NCBI GenBank assembly: GCA_900555705.1
Contig: USLV01000097.1
Location: 1 to 5,902 of the forward strand
Source: an uncultured Oscillospiraceae bacterium
GTDB taxonomy: Bacteria > Bacillota > Clostridia > Oscillospirales > Acutalibacteraceae
Reading direction: 5' to 3'
DNA length: 5,902 nucleotides
How positions within the stretch are numbered: the stretch's first letter is position 1; each line of letters opens with the position of its first letter. Below are positions 1 through 5,902 of the stretch, piece by piece. A program made the position numbers and the translations under genes. The notes under the pieces were generated by a model. The model did no database searches. It saw nothing but the letters and a program-made list of their open reading frames with translations, and was not told the DNA's origin.

Positions 1-47
1 GAGATGTAGAGAGGTCTCGTGGGCTCGGAGATGTGTATAAGAGACAG
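1..47 (+). other. Untrimmed Illumina Nextera i7 adapter (non-genomic)
   Basis: The first 47 bases match the Nextera library adapter. GAGAT (1-5) is the end of the P7 primer. GTAGAGAG (6-13) fits the index of the N707 i7 primer as I recall it (reverse complement CTCTCTAC). Bases 14-47 are the read-2 transposase adapter, ending in the 19-base Tn5 mosaic end AGATGTGTATAAGAGACAG (29-47). This is sequencing-library DNA left on the contig end. Organism sequence starts at base 48. The minus-strand gene next to it reads through the adapter without a stop codon, so automatic gene calling would extend that protein into artefact. Confidence 0.98.
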
Positions 48-722
48 GCCTTTGATACCGTTGCCGACAGCGTCGACGGTAATGGAGCCACCGGTGATTT
101 TCAGAGTGTCCTTGCAGTTGATGCCGTTGTTGTAAGTGGCGTCCACCGTCAGAGAGCCACCGCCGGTGATCGTCAGGTCGTCCTTACTGAATATGGCGGC
201 GTTCGGTTCGTCCGTCCCTTCCGCAAGCGTATAGTGCTCTCCGTCGGTCACGCTGTTCTGCGTGCCGTCTGCCAGCAGTAGAACGGTCTTGTCCGCCTGA
301 TGTATATAGAGCGGCGCGTTATCCGAACAGGAGAGACTGGCCCCATCCATCACCAGCAGAACGGTTCCGCTGTCGCTCACATCCACCAGGATCTGTCCGT
401 TGTCCAGACTGCCGCGCAGCACATAGATACCGGGCGCTGTGATCAGCGCCCGGCTGCCGCTGACCGAGACACCGGTTCCGGAAGCGGCAATCGTATCCCC
501 GTCGAGCGTCAGCACGCAGGCACTCTCCTCGTTCCAGACAGCTTCGGTATCCTCGGCTGTGTAGCTGACTGTATAGTCTCCTTTTGCCGTGATAACGGCG
601 GAACTGTTATCCGCCGTTGTCTCCGCCACAGCCGGCTCCCGGGGGGTACATCCGCCGAGTATCGTGAGCACACAAATCACCGCGAGCACCGCCGGACTGG
701 TTTTTCCACGAATATGACGCAT
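48..722 (-). CDS. Cthe_2159-like carbohydrate-binding lipoprotein, 3'-truncated
   Basis: I translated this frame by hand: 225 codons from ATG at 722 to the adapter junction, with no stop, so the C-terminal part is missing. Residues 1-25 form a lipoprotein signal: basic MRHIRGK, a hydrophobic stretch, then lipobox LGGC with Cys25 as the lipidated residue. A Thr/Ser/Ala-rich linker follows. From about residue 90 there are short beta-strand repeats of the type DDLTITGGGSLTVDA, YNNGINCKDTLKITGG, SITVDAVGNGIKG, with DEPNAAIFSKDDL before them. This pattern is typical of the Cthe_2159 family (DUF4353), calcium-binding parallel beta-helix proteins; the Clostridium thermocellum member is reported to bind cellulose and polygalacturonate. 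A membrane-anchored, outward-facing polysaccharide-binding role is inferred. AAAGGA (738-733) is the ribosome binding site. It lies 10 nt from ATG 722 and 7 nt from an in-frame GTG at 725, which would add one residue. Transcribed divergently from the ABC operon. Confidence 0.85.
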
Positions 723-843
723 CACATATCCATCCTTTCCGCCGTACAATTTCTGTAAAACCAGTATGCCATCCGACTGTGGTGGTCAGAGGGACATTTT
801 ATGAACAAAATGAAAAATTCACCGCCATCGGGAGAGAACAGTA

Positions 844-879
844 AATTTTTCTTGACAACCACGCAGTGTGTGGTATACT
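844..879 (+). promoter_or_regulatory. Sigma-A promoter of the regulator-ABC operon
   Basis: A perfect -35 box TTGACA (852-857) and a near-perfect -10 box TATACT (874-879) are separated by 16 bp. TGG directly before the -10 makes an extended -10 (TGn). The A/T tract AATTTTTC (844-851) abuts the -35 and could act as an UP element. Transcription would start near 886, inside the inverted repeat at 881-908 and about 40 bases before the first gene. A promoter this close to consensus would be strong unless repressed, which fits the operator-like dyad at its start point. Confidence 0.85.
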
Positions 880-880
880 C

Positions 881-908
881 GGTTTTGCAAAGCTTGCTTT
901 GCAAAACC
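881..908. promoter_or_regulatory. Perfect 13-bp inverted repeat, probable operator
   Basis: GGTTTTGCAAAGC (881-893) and GCTTTGCAAAACC (896-908) are exact reverse complements separated by TT. Each arm contains its own 8-bp palindrome TTTGCAAA (884-891 and 898-905), so two small dyads 14 bp apart nest in one large dyad. The element starts one base after the -10 box and covers the predicted start site, where a bound repressor would block transcription. The XRE-type protein encoded next is the obvious candidate ligand (inference). There is no T tract after it, so it is not an intrinsic terminator. The full hairpin would not form in RNA if the start is near 886; only the inner 8 bp, capped by G(CUUG)C, would. 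Confidence 0.75.
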
Positions 909-916
909 GCAGTGGG

Positions 917-921
917 GGAGG
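917..921 (+). promoter_or_regulatory. Ribosome binding site fixing a TTG start
   Basis: GGAGG (917-921) sits 7 nt before TTG 929, an ideal spacing. It supports TTG 929 over the in-frame GTG at 866, which lies upstream of the predicted transcription start. Confidence 0.75.
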
Positions 922-928
922 GACGTGC

Positions 929-1129
929 TTGAGAACCTGTATTCCACAGCTCCGCAAACAGCGTCGTCTCTCACAGGAGGAACTGGCGGTGGCGGTTGGT
1001 GTGACCCGGCAGACGATTACGTCGATCGAGTGCGGCCGGTATACGGCTTCGCTGCCGCTCGCCTATAAGATCGCCCGGTATTTTGATCGGACGATTGAAG
1101 AGGTGTTCGATTTTTCGGAGGAGGAATGA
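929..1129 (+). CDS. XRE-family (YozG-like) helix-turn-helix regulator
   Basis: A 66-residue DNA-binding protein consisting of little more than one HTH_3 domain. After a short N-terminus, LRKQRRLSQEELAVAVGVT forms helices 1 and 2, and TRQTITSIECGRY (about residues 26-38) is the recognition helix. SLPLAYKIARYFDRTIEEVF (41-60) gives the last two helices, and the chain ends in acidic DFSEEE. Length and layout match the small YozG-like regulators that often head Firmicutes operons for membrane proteins and ABC transporters. TTG 929 is chosen as start because of the GGAGG 7 nt upstream and because the longer GTG 866 frame would begin before the transcript and translate the operator. The stop overlaps the next gene (ATGA, 1126-1129), so translation is probably coupled. 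Likely role: autorepressor of this operon through the dyad at 881-908 (inference). Confidence 0.9.
   Translation: MRTCIPQLRKQRRLSQEELAVAVGVTRQTITSIECGRYTASLPLAYKIARYFDRTIEEVFDFSEEE
1117..1124 (+). promoter_or_regulatory. Strong Shine-Dalgarno for the membrane-protein gene
   Basis: GGAGGAGG lies inside the last codons of the regulator gene. GGAGG (1117-1121) is 4 nt before ATG 1126, while AGGAGG (1119-1124) is 7 nt before the in-frame GTG 1132. The start of the next gene is therefore ambiguous between these two codons, a two-residue difference. Confidence 0.65.
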
Positions 1130-1578
1130 CTGTGGAGAAATACCGGGCGCGCATTCGGCTGAGAGGACGGGTTGCTGTGGGGCTGCTGGCCCTGTCGCTG
1201 CTGCTGATCGGCGGGCTGGTCTGGCACGAGGTTGTCTCAGAGCCGACGGTGCGCGGTTCCTATGTTGCGGGGTTTCAATCCGGGCTCTGTCTGGTCATGG
1301 CGGTGATGAGCGTGCTGACCTTCCAAAAAAACCGCCGGATGCTGCGGGATGAGGAGAAGCTGCGCGCCGCTTTTGTCCGGGAATCGGACGAACGGATGCG
1401 GATGATCGAGGAAAAGGCCCTGTCGGCCGGTTTTCGCATCGTGACGGTCTCGCTGCTGCTGGCCACAGTGGCCGCGGGATGGTTCAGTCTGACGGTTATG
1501 CACACGCTTTGTGCGGCGCTGCTGTTTATCAGCTGTGTCCGGCTGGGGCTACTGGGCTATTACACACGCAAATACTGA
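1126..1578 (+). CDS. Four-helix membrane protein of unknown function, ABC operon partner
   Basis: A 150-residue integral membrane protein. Hydrophobic segments lie at about residues 15-34, 46-66, 103-121 and 123-146, giving two helical hairpins. Between them is a charged cytoplasmic loop (about 67-102) with the motif SDERMRMIEEKA (87-98). DER-x-x-x-IEEKA loops of this kind recur in small membrane proteins encoded beside short XRE regulators in Firmicutes (DUF2178/DUF3796-like sets). I recognise the pattern but cannot assign a specific family with certainty. The N-terminus is basic, with positive charges expected inside. The gene overlaps the regulator by ATGA and ends 19 bp before the ABC ATPase, so all are surely co-transcribed. 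It could be an accessory subunit or a sensor for the transporter or regulator; neither is shown by the sequence. GTG 1132 is an alternative start. Confidence 0.88.
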   Translation: MTVEKYRARIRLRGRVAVGLLALSLLLIGGLVWHEVVSEPTVRGSYVAGFQSGLCLVMAVMSVLTFQKNRRMLRDEEKLRAAFVRESDERMRMIEEKALSAGFRIVTVSLLLATVAAGWFSLTVMHTLCAALLFISCVRLGLLGYYTRKY

Positions 1579-1597
1579 TTGGGAAATGAGGGATATC

Positions 1598-2494
1598 ATG
1601 GGTCTTGTTGTACGCAATGTGAGCAAATCCTTCGGCGAGCGGAAGGCGGTCGATGCGCTGTCTTTTGAAATGCGCGAACCGGGGGTATTCGGACTGATCG
1701 GCACCAACGGTGCCGGCAAAACCACCACCATCCGGATGATCCTCGGGGTAGCGGATGCCGACGAGGGGGAGATTCTCTGGAATGGTGGTCCGCTGAACCG
1801 CCATACCGTCCGCTTCGGCTATATGCCGGAGGAGCGGGGCATCTATCCAAAGGTGAAGGTGCATGAGCAGCTGGTCTATTTCGGCGAGCTGCGCGGCATG
1901 AAGCGGGCGGACGCCGCCGCGTCCGCCGACAAATGGCTCGAGCGTCTCGGCGTGACGGAATATCGGAATCTGACGGCGGAGAAGCTGTCGAAGGGCAACC
2001 AGCAGAAGATTCAGCTGATTGCGACCGTGCTGCATGATCCCGAGCTGATTTTTCTCGACGAACCGTTCAGCGGCCTCGATCCGGTCAACGTGGACACCTT
2101 CAAGGGCGTGATCGCCGAGCTGATCGCGGACGGACGCTATATCGTCATGTCGACGCATCAGATGACGACGGTGGAGGAATACTGCCGGGATCTGCTGATC
2201 CTGGATCGGGGCAGGACCGTGCTCTCGGGCAACCTGCGGGAGATCAAGGCGGGCTATGGCCACACCAATCTCTCGGTCGTCTGCGCGGCGGATATCCTGC
2301 CGATGGCGGAGCGGCACGGACTGCGGCTGCTCGAACGGACGGCGGATGGCTATGAGTTCAAAATGGAGGGCGACGCGATGGCGCAGGCGCTGCTGACCGA
2401 GATGGTGCAAAGCGGCCTGTTCCCGGAACGGTATGAGATCCGCGAGCCGTCGATGCACGAGATTTTTGTGGAGAAAGTGGGGGCGCAGGCATGA
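1598..2494 (+). CDS. ABC transporter ATP-binding protein, YhaQ/NatA-like
   Basis: A 298-residue nucleotide-binding subunit with all catalytic motifs: Walker A GTNGAGKTT (35-43), ABC signature LSKGNQQK (130-137), Walker B LIFLDEP (150-156) with catalytic Glu155, D-loop SGLD (158-161) and switch His187 in STH. At the Q-loop the sequence is GYMPEERGIYP (74-84), with Glu in place of Gln, as is usual in the NatA/YhaQ group. About 80 residues after the ATPase core correspond to the DUF4162 C-terminal domain common in this group. It powers the permease encoded next, probably for export. Bacillus NatA/YhaQ relatives are linked to Na+ or toxic-compound efflux, but the substrate here is unknown. Start ATG 1598 is preceded by GAGGGA (1588-1593) and begins the expected GLVVRNVSKSFGERKAVD; upstream in-frame ATGs at 1511 and 1586 overlap or crowd the previous gene. 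The stop overlaps the permease start by ATGA. Confidence 0.95.
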   Translation: MGLVVRNVSKSFGERKAVDALSFEMREPGVFGLIGTNGAGKTTTIRMILGVADADEGEILWNGGPLNRHTVRFGYMPEERGIYPKVKVHEQLVYFGELRGMKRADAAASADKWLERLGVTEYRNLTAEKLSKGNQQKIQLIATVLHDPELIFLDEPFSGLDPVNVDTFKGVIAELIADGRYIVMSTHQMTTVEEYCRDLLILDRGRTVLSGNLREIKAGYGHTNLSVVCAADILPMAERHGLRLLERTADGYEFKMEGDAMAQALLTEMVQSGLFPERYEIREPSMHEIFVEKVGAQA

Positions 2495-3747
2495 AAGACA
2501 TTCTGACGGTATTTCGTTTCACGCTGCGCGACGGTCTGCGCAAAAAGGTGTTTTTGATCACCACGATTGTGGTATTGGTGGTGATTCTGGCCGGCTGCGC
2601 CGTGGTCGGCGTTCTGGCTGGGGATAAAGAGGCGGATGGAGAGAATTCCACACCGCCGGAGGCGTCCGGCGAGCCGGGCAGCACCTGCTATTGGTTGGAT
2701 GAGGGGACGGTTGCCCCGGGCGCACTGGAAGCGCTGCAGGCGGCGTTCCCGGACGTGCGCTTTGCGGCGGGCGAGACGGCCTTGCTTGAGGAATACAAGG
2801 CCGCGATCGAGGAAGACGGCAGTGTCTCGGCCGTTGTGGTTTCGCCCGGTACGCCGCTGCCGAAGCTCACGTTCTATACGGCGGACTTCATGAGCGGTCC
2901 GAACAGCAGCGGTATCGCGGCCGTGGTCAAATCCGCCTATGTGGCGAACGCCTTCGCCTCGGCGGGGGTGTCGGAGGAACTGAGTACGCTGGCGCTGTCG
3001 GAGGTGACGCTGGAGACGGTCGCGGTCGGGCGGATGGATCTGTCCGGCTATGTGGTCGGTATTCTGCTGACCATGCTGATCTTCTTTGCCGTGTATTACT
3101 ACGGCTATGGCGTCGCGATGTCGGTTGCGGCGGAGAAGACCTCCCGTGTGATGGAGACGCTGGTAGTGTCGGCCAAACCGTCGCACATCCTGCTTGGCAA
3201 GTGCCTCGGAATGGGGGTGCTGGGCCTCTTCCAGCTCGTGCTGTTCCTGCTGGCGGCGACGGCCGGATATCAGCTGTTCATCCCGGCGGATTTCACGATC
3301 GGCGGGATGCCGCTCGCGCTCAGCTCGTTCACCCTCTCGTCGGCTCTGCTGATCCTCGTCTATTTCCTGCTTGGCTATGCGCTCTATGCGTTGCTCAACT
3401 CGGTCTGCGGCGCGACGGTCAGCCGTGCGGAGGACCTCAATTCTGCGATGATGCCGACGGTGCTGATCAGCCTCGTGTCGTTCTATGCCGCCTATATGGC
3501 GATTATGATGCCGATTTCCGACACCTATCTCCGGGTTGTGACCTATCTGCCGCTGACCTCGCCGTTTGTGCTGCCCTTCCGGCTGCTCAACGAGACGGTG
3601 CCTGTGGCGGATATCGCGATCTCGATCGGCCTGCTGGTGGCAGGCATTGCGCTGGTGGCGCTGCTCTCTGTCCGGCTGTACACCGCCTCGGTGCTGCATT
3701 ACGGCGAGCGCATCAAGCTGCGCAATCTCTGGAAAATGAAGGTATAA
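2491..3747 (+). CDS. ABC-2 type permease, YhaP/NatB-like
   Basis: A 418-residue membrane subunit. One transmembrane helix (about 20-44) is followed by a roughly 140-residue extracytoplasmic domain (45-185). A helical bundle then follows at about 186-208, 238-262, 280-305, 320-340 and 373-395, with a further hydrophobic stretch near 350-365. The cytoplasmic loop AAEKTSRVMETLVVSAKPSHILLGK (213-237) is the coupling region conserved in ABC-2 exporters of the NatB/YhaP group. The size of the pair (298 and 418 residues) is close to that of Bacillus YhaQ and YhaP as I recall them. The start overlaps the ATPase stop (ATGA, 2491-2494), with G-rich GTGGGGG a few bases upstream, so translational coupling is likely. 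It is the last gene of the operon, with a terminator 20 bp after the TAA. The substrate cannot be read from the sequence; export of sodium ions, peptides or drugs are all possible. Confidence 0.93.
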   Translation: MKDILTVFRFTLRDGLRKKVFLITTIVVLVVILAGCAVVGVLAGDKEADGENSTPPEASGEPGSTCYWLDEGTVAPGALEALQAAFPDVRFAAGETALLEEYKAAIEEDGSVSAVVVSPGTPLPKLTFYTADFMSGPNSSGIAAVVKSAYVANAFASAGVSEELSTLALSEVTLETVAVGRMDLSGYVVGILLTMLIFFAVYYYGYGVAMSVAAEKTSRVMETLVVSAKPSHILLGKCLGMGVLGLFQLVLFLLAATAGYQLFIPADFTIGGMPLALSSFTLSSALLILVYFLLGYALYALLNSVCGATVSRAEDLNSAMMPTVLISLVSFYAAYMAIMMPISDTYLRVVTYLPLTSPFVLPFRLLNETVPVADIAISIGLLVAGIALVALLSVRLYTASVLHYGERIKLRNLWKMKV

Positions 3748-3766
3748 AGCAAAATTGGACAAAGCG

Positions 3767-3801
3767 AAACCGGCCGTGCGAAAATCCGCACGGCCGGTTT
3801 T
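3767..3801 (+). terminator. Intrinsic terminator between convergent genes
   Basis: A perfect 14-bp stem (3767-3780 with 3787-3800) has a 6-base loop AAAATC and a GC-rich core CCGGCCGTGCG. On the plus strand it runs into TTTT (3798-3801) and then GTGTTGTGG, a short U tract. It lies 20 bp after the permease stop and 20 bp beyond the stop of the minus-strand hydrolase. On the minus strand the trailing tract is only GGTTTCGCTTTG, so it should work best for the ABC operon and may also serve the hydrolase gene. Confidence 0.88.
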
Positions 3802-3819
3802 GTGTTGTGGAACGTATAT

Positions 3820-5902
3820 TTACTGTTCTGCCGGGAACTTGTCAATCTTCTCCACGGCCTTTTGCAGAATCAGGCGGGCGTCCGTCGTATTGACGATGCC
3901 GTCGCCATCCACATCGCCGGCGGCAAGCTGCGCTTCGTCCAATGTGATCTTTTCAACCGCATATTGCAGCGCGAGCCGCGCGTCGGTGGTGTTGACCACC
4001 TTGTCGCCGTCGATATCGCCGAGCAGCCCTTCCGGCTTCTCATTTTCCTGCGCTTTCTCGCCCTTGACCAGCGTATAGGTCTTGCCGGCCTCGGTCTCAA
4101 AGGTGTAGGTGAGCTCGTCGTCGTGGTTCGGGGCGGTCCCTTCGGTGAGGGCAATCTCTTTGCCGTCCTCGTCCAGCACCTTCATGTCCAGCCAGGGGGA
4201 GGCGACGATTGCCGTGCCGCCGACCTCGCTGTAAAGCGAGGCGGCGGTGACCTCCTGCCTGTCGCCGTCGTAGGCGGCAGAGAGCAGGAATGCGCCGTCG
4301 GTGCGCAGGCGGGCAAAGGAGGCGTCCTGATCCGCGAGCCAGTTGCCGAACAGCTTGATGACCCCTTGGTCGCTCAGTACCAGCATGTCGTTGATCGCCT
4401 GGGTCGCGCCGGATTTCTCCGCGCCGTGGGTGTTGTCGTTGATGCGCAGGTTCGCGACCATCTTCTCCCGGATGACGCGTGCGAACTGCGCGACGATGGT
4501 CTCGGCGGGATAGCGGGTGTTGACCGCGATCGGGAAGATTTTCGGGAAATTGTTATTCTGGCTCCAGGCGCCGCGCGCCGCAAAAATGTCGATAGTGCTG
4601 CGGGCGATTGCCAGCTCCTCCGCGGAGGAGTAGTAGCCGAGCTGATTGCCGGGCTCGGCGCTCTCCATCGGGATGATGTTGCCGTCGCCCGGGACCGGGT
4701 TCGCCATGTCGACCCACTTGCCGTTTACATATTCCTGTTCCGCGAGCGCATAAACCGTCTTGCCCTCGAAGGTGGCGGTCGGCTGATCCGCGAGACCGTC
4801 CAGCATCTCCTGCCAGATCACACGATGGTCGGCATCGCGGTTCAGCTTTTCACTTGCCTCGATCAGATTTTGCAGCACATTTTTCAGCATCGCGAGCTCC
4901 GCCGCAGAATTGATCGCCCAGGAACCCTCGTTGTAACCGGCGTAGAGGACATATTTGCCATCCTCCTTCTCAAGCCAGGCCTCATAGAACGTCGCGCACT
5001 TCCTGAGATAGTCGTAGAGCTCGTTGCGGAGGAAGTCCTCGTCCTGCGTATAATCGTAGTAGTCGATCAGCAGGGCGGCGCTGAAGCAGGCATTGAGGGT
5101 CTGATGATGGTAGTTCGCGTCGAGAATCATGCCGAAGGGACCGATACCGACGGGGAAAAGCACCGCGCCCTCAATGCCTTTCTCGGGATCGATGTCGCCT
5201 TTTTCGATCTTGTAATTGACAAAGTCCGAATCCACCTTCCGCAGCTCGGAGATCGTCTGCGCCGCTTTTTCGGCGGCCGGAACATAGTCGAGGATCGCCT
5301 GCACGGCCGAGCGGGTTAGTGCCGTGCGGTTGGAGGAGAAGGCGCCGTAGAAGGTCGAGATGAAGTTATAGTTCAAATGGTAGTCGGAGTTCCAGCTCGG
5401 AGTGTCGGTCGTGTGCCAGACTCCGTAGAGACCGGGGGCAACACCGTCCTCATTGGCCATACAGCCGAAGAGATACTGCGCGCCGTAGTAATAGCGTTGC
5501 AGCGTCTGGAGATCGGCGTTGTCTGTGTCGAGGGAGATGTAGGAGCGGAGCCAGAACGCCTTCCACCAGTCGGCGTGCGCTGCGGCCAGCGCCGTGATAT
5601 CGGCCGCGCCCGCGGCCTCCTCCAGCAGCGCACCCGCCTGCTCGACCGGGGCGGTATCGCTCAGCAGCCGGTTCTGGTTGTCGTAGGTGCGTCCGCCGCC
5701 GCCGACCGCTGTCACGAGATAGACGGTTTGCTGCGGCTGAAGGGTAAACTCCACAAAAGCGGTGGCGTTGTCCGAGCCGGTTTTCTCAGCCTGCGCACCG
5801 ACCACCTGCAGCGCAAGCGCCGCCTGTGAGGTGTAGGAGGCGCTGTCGTTCCTGCGGTTGTTCGGGGTCGAACGGGTGACGACCGCGGCCTTGTCGGCTG
5901 TC
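3820..5902 (-). CDS. GH95-like glycoside hydrolase with C-terminal type I dockerin, 5'-partial
   Basis: The frame is open from the window edge to TAA at 3822-3820, giving 693 codons; the N-terminus and signal peptide lie outside. A GTG at 5805 is internal, not a start, because coding continues upstream. Numbering from the window edge, residues 1-80 look like the end of an N-terminal beta-domain. A long (alpha/alpha)6-type region follows. GLYGVWHTTDTPSWNSDYHLNYN (157-179) parallels the GH95 block NLQGIWN...PPW.SDY.LN.N, including the Asn-x-Asn pair. YAGYNEGSW (320-328) parallels the PEN segment holding the general-acid Glu (Glu325 here). RINDNTHG (486-493) aligns with FQIDGNFG and its Asp (Asp489 here). 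A beta-domain follows, then two dockerin repeats. GH95 enzymes are mostly alpha-L-fucosidases, some alpha-L-galactosidases. The HRHLSHLYG block seen in canonical members is not recognisable, so substrate is uncertain. Presumably secreted and docked to a cohesin scaffold. Confidence 0.8.
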   Translation of the reverse strand, partial: TADKAAVVTRSTPNNRRNDSASYTSQAALALQVVGAQAEKTGSDNATAFVEFTLQPQQTVYLVTAVGGGGRTYDNQNRLLSDTAPVEQAGALLEEAAGAADITALAAAHADWWKAFWLRSYISLDTDNADLQTLQRYYYGAQYLFGCMANEDGVAPGLYGVWHTTDTPSWNSDYHLNYNFISTFYGAFSSNRTALTRSAVQAILDYVPAAEKAAQTISELRKVDSDFVNYKIEKGDIDPEKGIEGAVLFPVGIGPFGMILDANYHHQTLNACFSAALLIDYYDYTQDEDFLRNELYDYLRKCATFYEAWLEKEDGKYVLYAGYNEGSWAINSAAELAMLKNVLQNLIEASEKLNRDADHRVIWQEMLDGLADQPTATFEGKTVYALAEQEYVNGKWVDMANPVPGDGNIIPMESAEPGNQLGYYSSAEELAIARSTIDIFAARGAWSQNNNFPKIFPIAVNTRYPAETIVAQFARVIREKMVANLRINDNTHGAEKSGATQAINDMLVLSDQGVIKLFGNWLADQDASFARLRTDGAFLLSAAYDGDRQEVTAASLYSEVGGTAIVASPWLDMKVLDEDGKEIALTEGTAPNHDDELTYTFETEAGKTYTLVKGEKAQENEKPEGLLGDIDGDKVVNTTDARLALQYAVEKITLDEAQLAAGDVDGDGIVNTTDARLILQKAVEKIDKFPAEQ
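3844..4023 (-). repeat. Tandem type I dockerin repeats (C-terminus of the hydrolase)
   Basis: Two EF-hand-like repeats encoded within the hydrolase gene. Repeat 1 (4023-3946) contains DIDGDKVVNTTDARLALQ and repeat 2 (3918-3844) contains DVDGDGIVNTTDARLILQ. Each has Asp at loop positions 1, 3, 5 and 12 and Asn at 9, the calcium ligands of type I dockerins, followed by an F-type helix ending in AVEKI. Loop positions 10-11 (Thr-Thr) and 17-18 (Leu-Gln), which usually decide cohesin specificity, are identical in both repeats. That symmetry is what dual-mode cohesin binding requires. Confidence 0.92.

Noticed and set aside
29..47. Tn5 mosaic end as evidence of a transposon or insertion sequence
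   Set aside because: It sits within a complete Nextera adapter with P7 end and index, so it comes from library preparation, not from the genome.
33..758. Plus-strand open frames at 33-281 and 300-758
   Set aside because: The first begins inside the adapter. Both are antisense to a minus-strand frame with a clear lipobox and Cthe_2159-type repeats, and neither resembles a known protein.
763..790. Possible minus-strand promoter for the lipoprotein (TGGCATACT, complement of 763-771)
   Set aside because: The extended -10 is plausible, but no good -35 lies at a suitable distance, so it is too weak to annotate.
881..908. The 13-bp inverted repeat as an intrinsic terminator
   Set aside because: No T tract follows on either strand, and the element lies directly behind a strong promoter and upstream of the operon.
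866..928. Longer regulator starting at GTG 866
   Set aside because: It would begin upstream of the -10 box and translate the operator palindrome. GGAGG with 7-nt spacing supports TTG 929, where the HTH homology begins.
1529..3762. Long minus-strand open frames opposite the ABC genes (1529-2458 and 2350-3762)
   Set aside because: They are rich in Arg, His and Gln, without domain motifs, and mirror well-supported ABC genes. This is typical antisense openness in GC-rich DNA.
3802..5319. A 505-codon plus-strand open frame opposite the hydrolase
   Set aside because: It starts inside the terminator tail, has no ribosome binding site or recognisable domain, and is antisense to a frame with GH95-like and dockerin motifs.

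Overview
The window looks like the end of a contig from a GC-rich Gram-positive anaerobe, most likely a gut or rumen Clostridia member (Oscillospiraceae/Ruminococcaceae-like). This placement is an inference from gene content: a type I dockerin on a secreted glycoside hydrolase, a Cthe_2159-type carbohydrate-binding lipoprotein, a YhaQ/YhaP-type ABC transporter, a short XRE-type regulator, and GGAGG-type ribosome binding sites. No rRNA or other phylogenetic marker is present.

Bases 1-47 are not genomic. They are an untrimmed Illumina Nextera i7 adapter (end of P7, 8-base index, transposon mosaic end), so organism sequence begins at base 48.

Layout. (1) 48-722, minus strand: a lipoprotein with a Cthe_2159-like beta-helix carbohydrate-binding region, cut at its C-terminal side by the contig end and adapter. 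(2) 723-928: a divergent intergenic region holding a near-consensus sigma-A promoter (TTGACA, 16 bp, TATACT with extended -10) and, just downstream of the -10, a perfect 13-bp inverted repeat that is a likely operator. (3) 929-3747, plus strand: a tight four-gene operon made of a 66-residue XRE regulator with a TTG start, a four-helix membrane protein, an ABC ATPase and an ABC-2 permease. Three adjacent pairs are involved: two overlap by ATGA and one has a 19-bp gap. (4) 3767-3801: a strong hairpin terminator between convergent genes. (5) 3820-5902, minus strand: a secreted GH95-like glycoside hydrolase ending in a two-repeat type I dockerin; its N-terminus lies beyond the window.

The two minus-strand genes fit plant or host polysaccharide use: a surface lipoprotein that probably binds polysaccharide, and a dockerin-borne enzyme that would be docked onto a cohesin scaffold. 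The plus-strand operon is a self-regulated exporter cassette of unknown substrate, and nothing in the sequence ties it to the polysaccharide genes. I see no clear new system. The most unusual items are the nested operator palindrome at the operon start, the divergent active-site region of the GH95-like enzyme, and the adapter artefact that would add a false peptide tail to the first gene.
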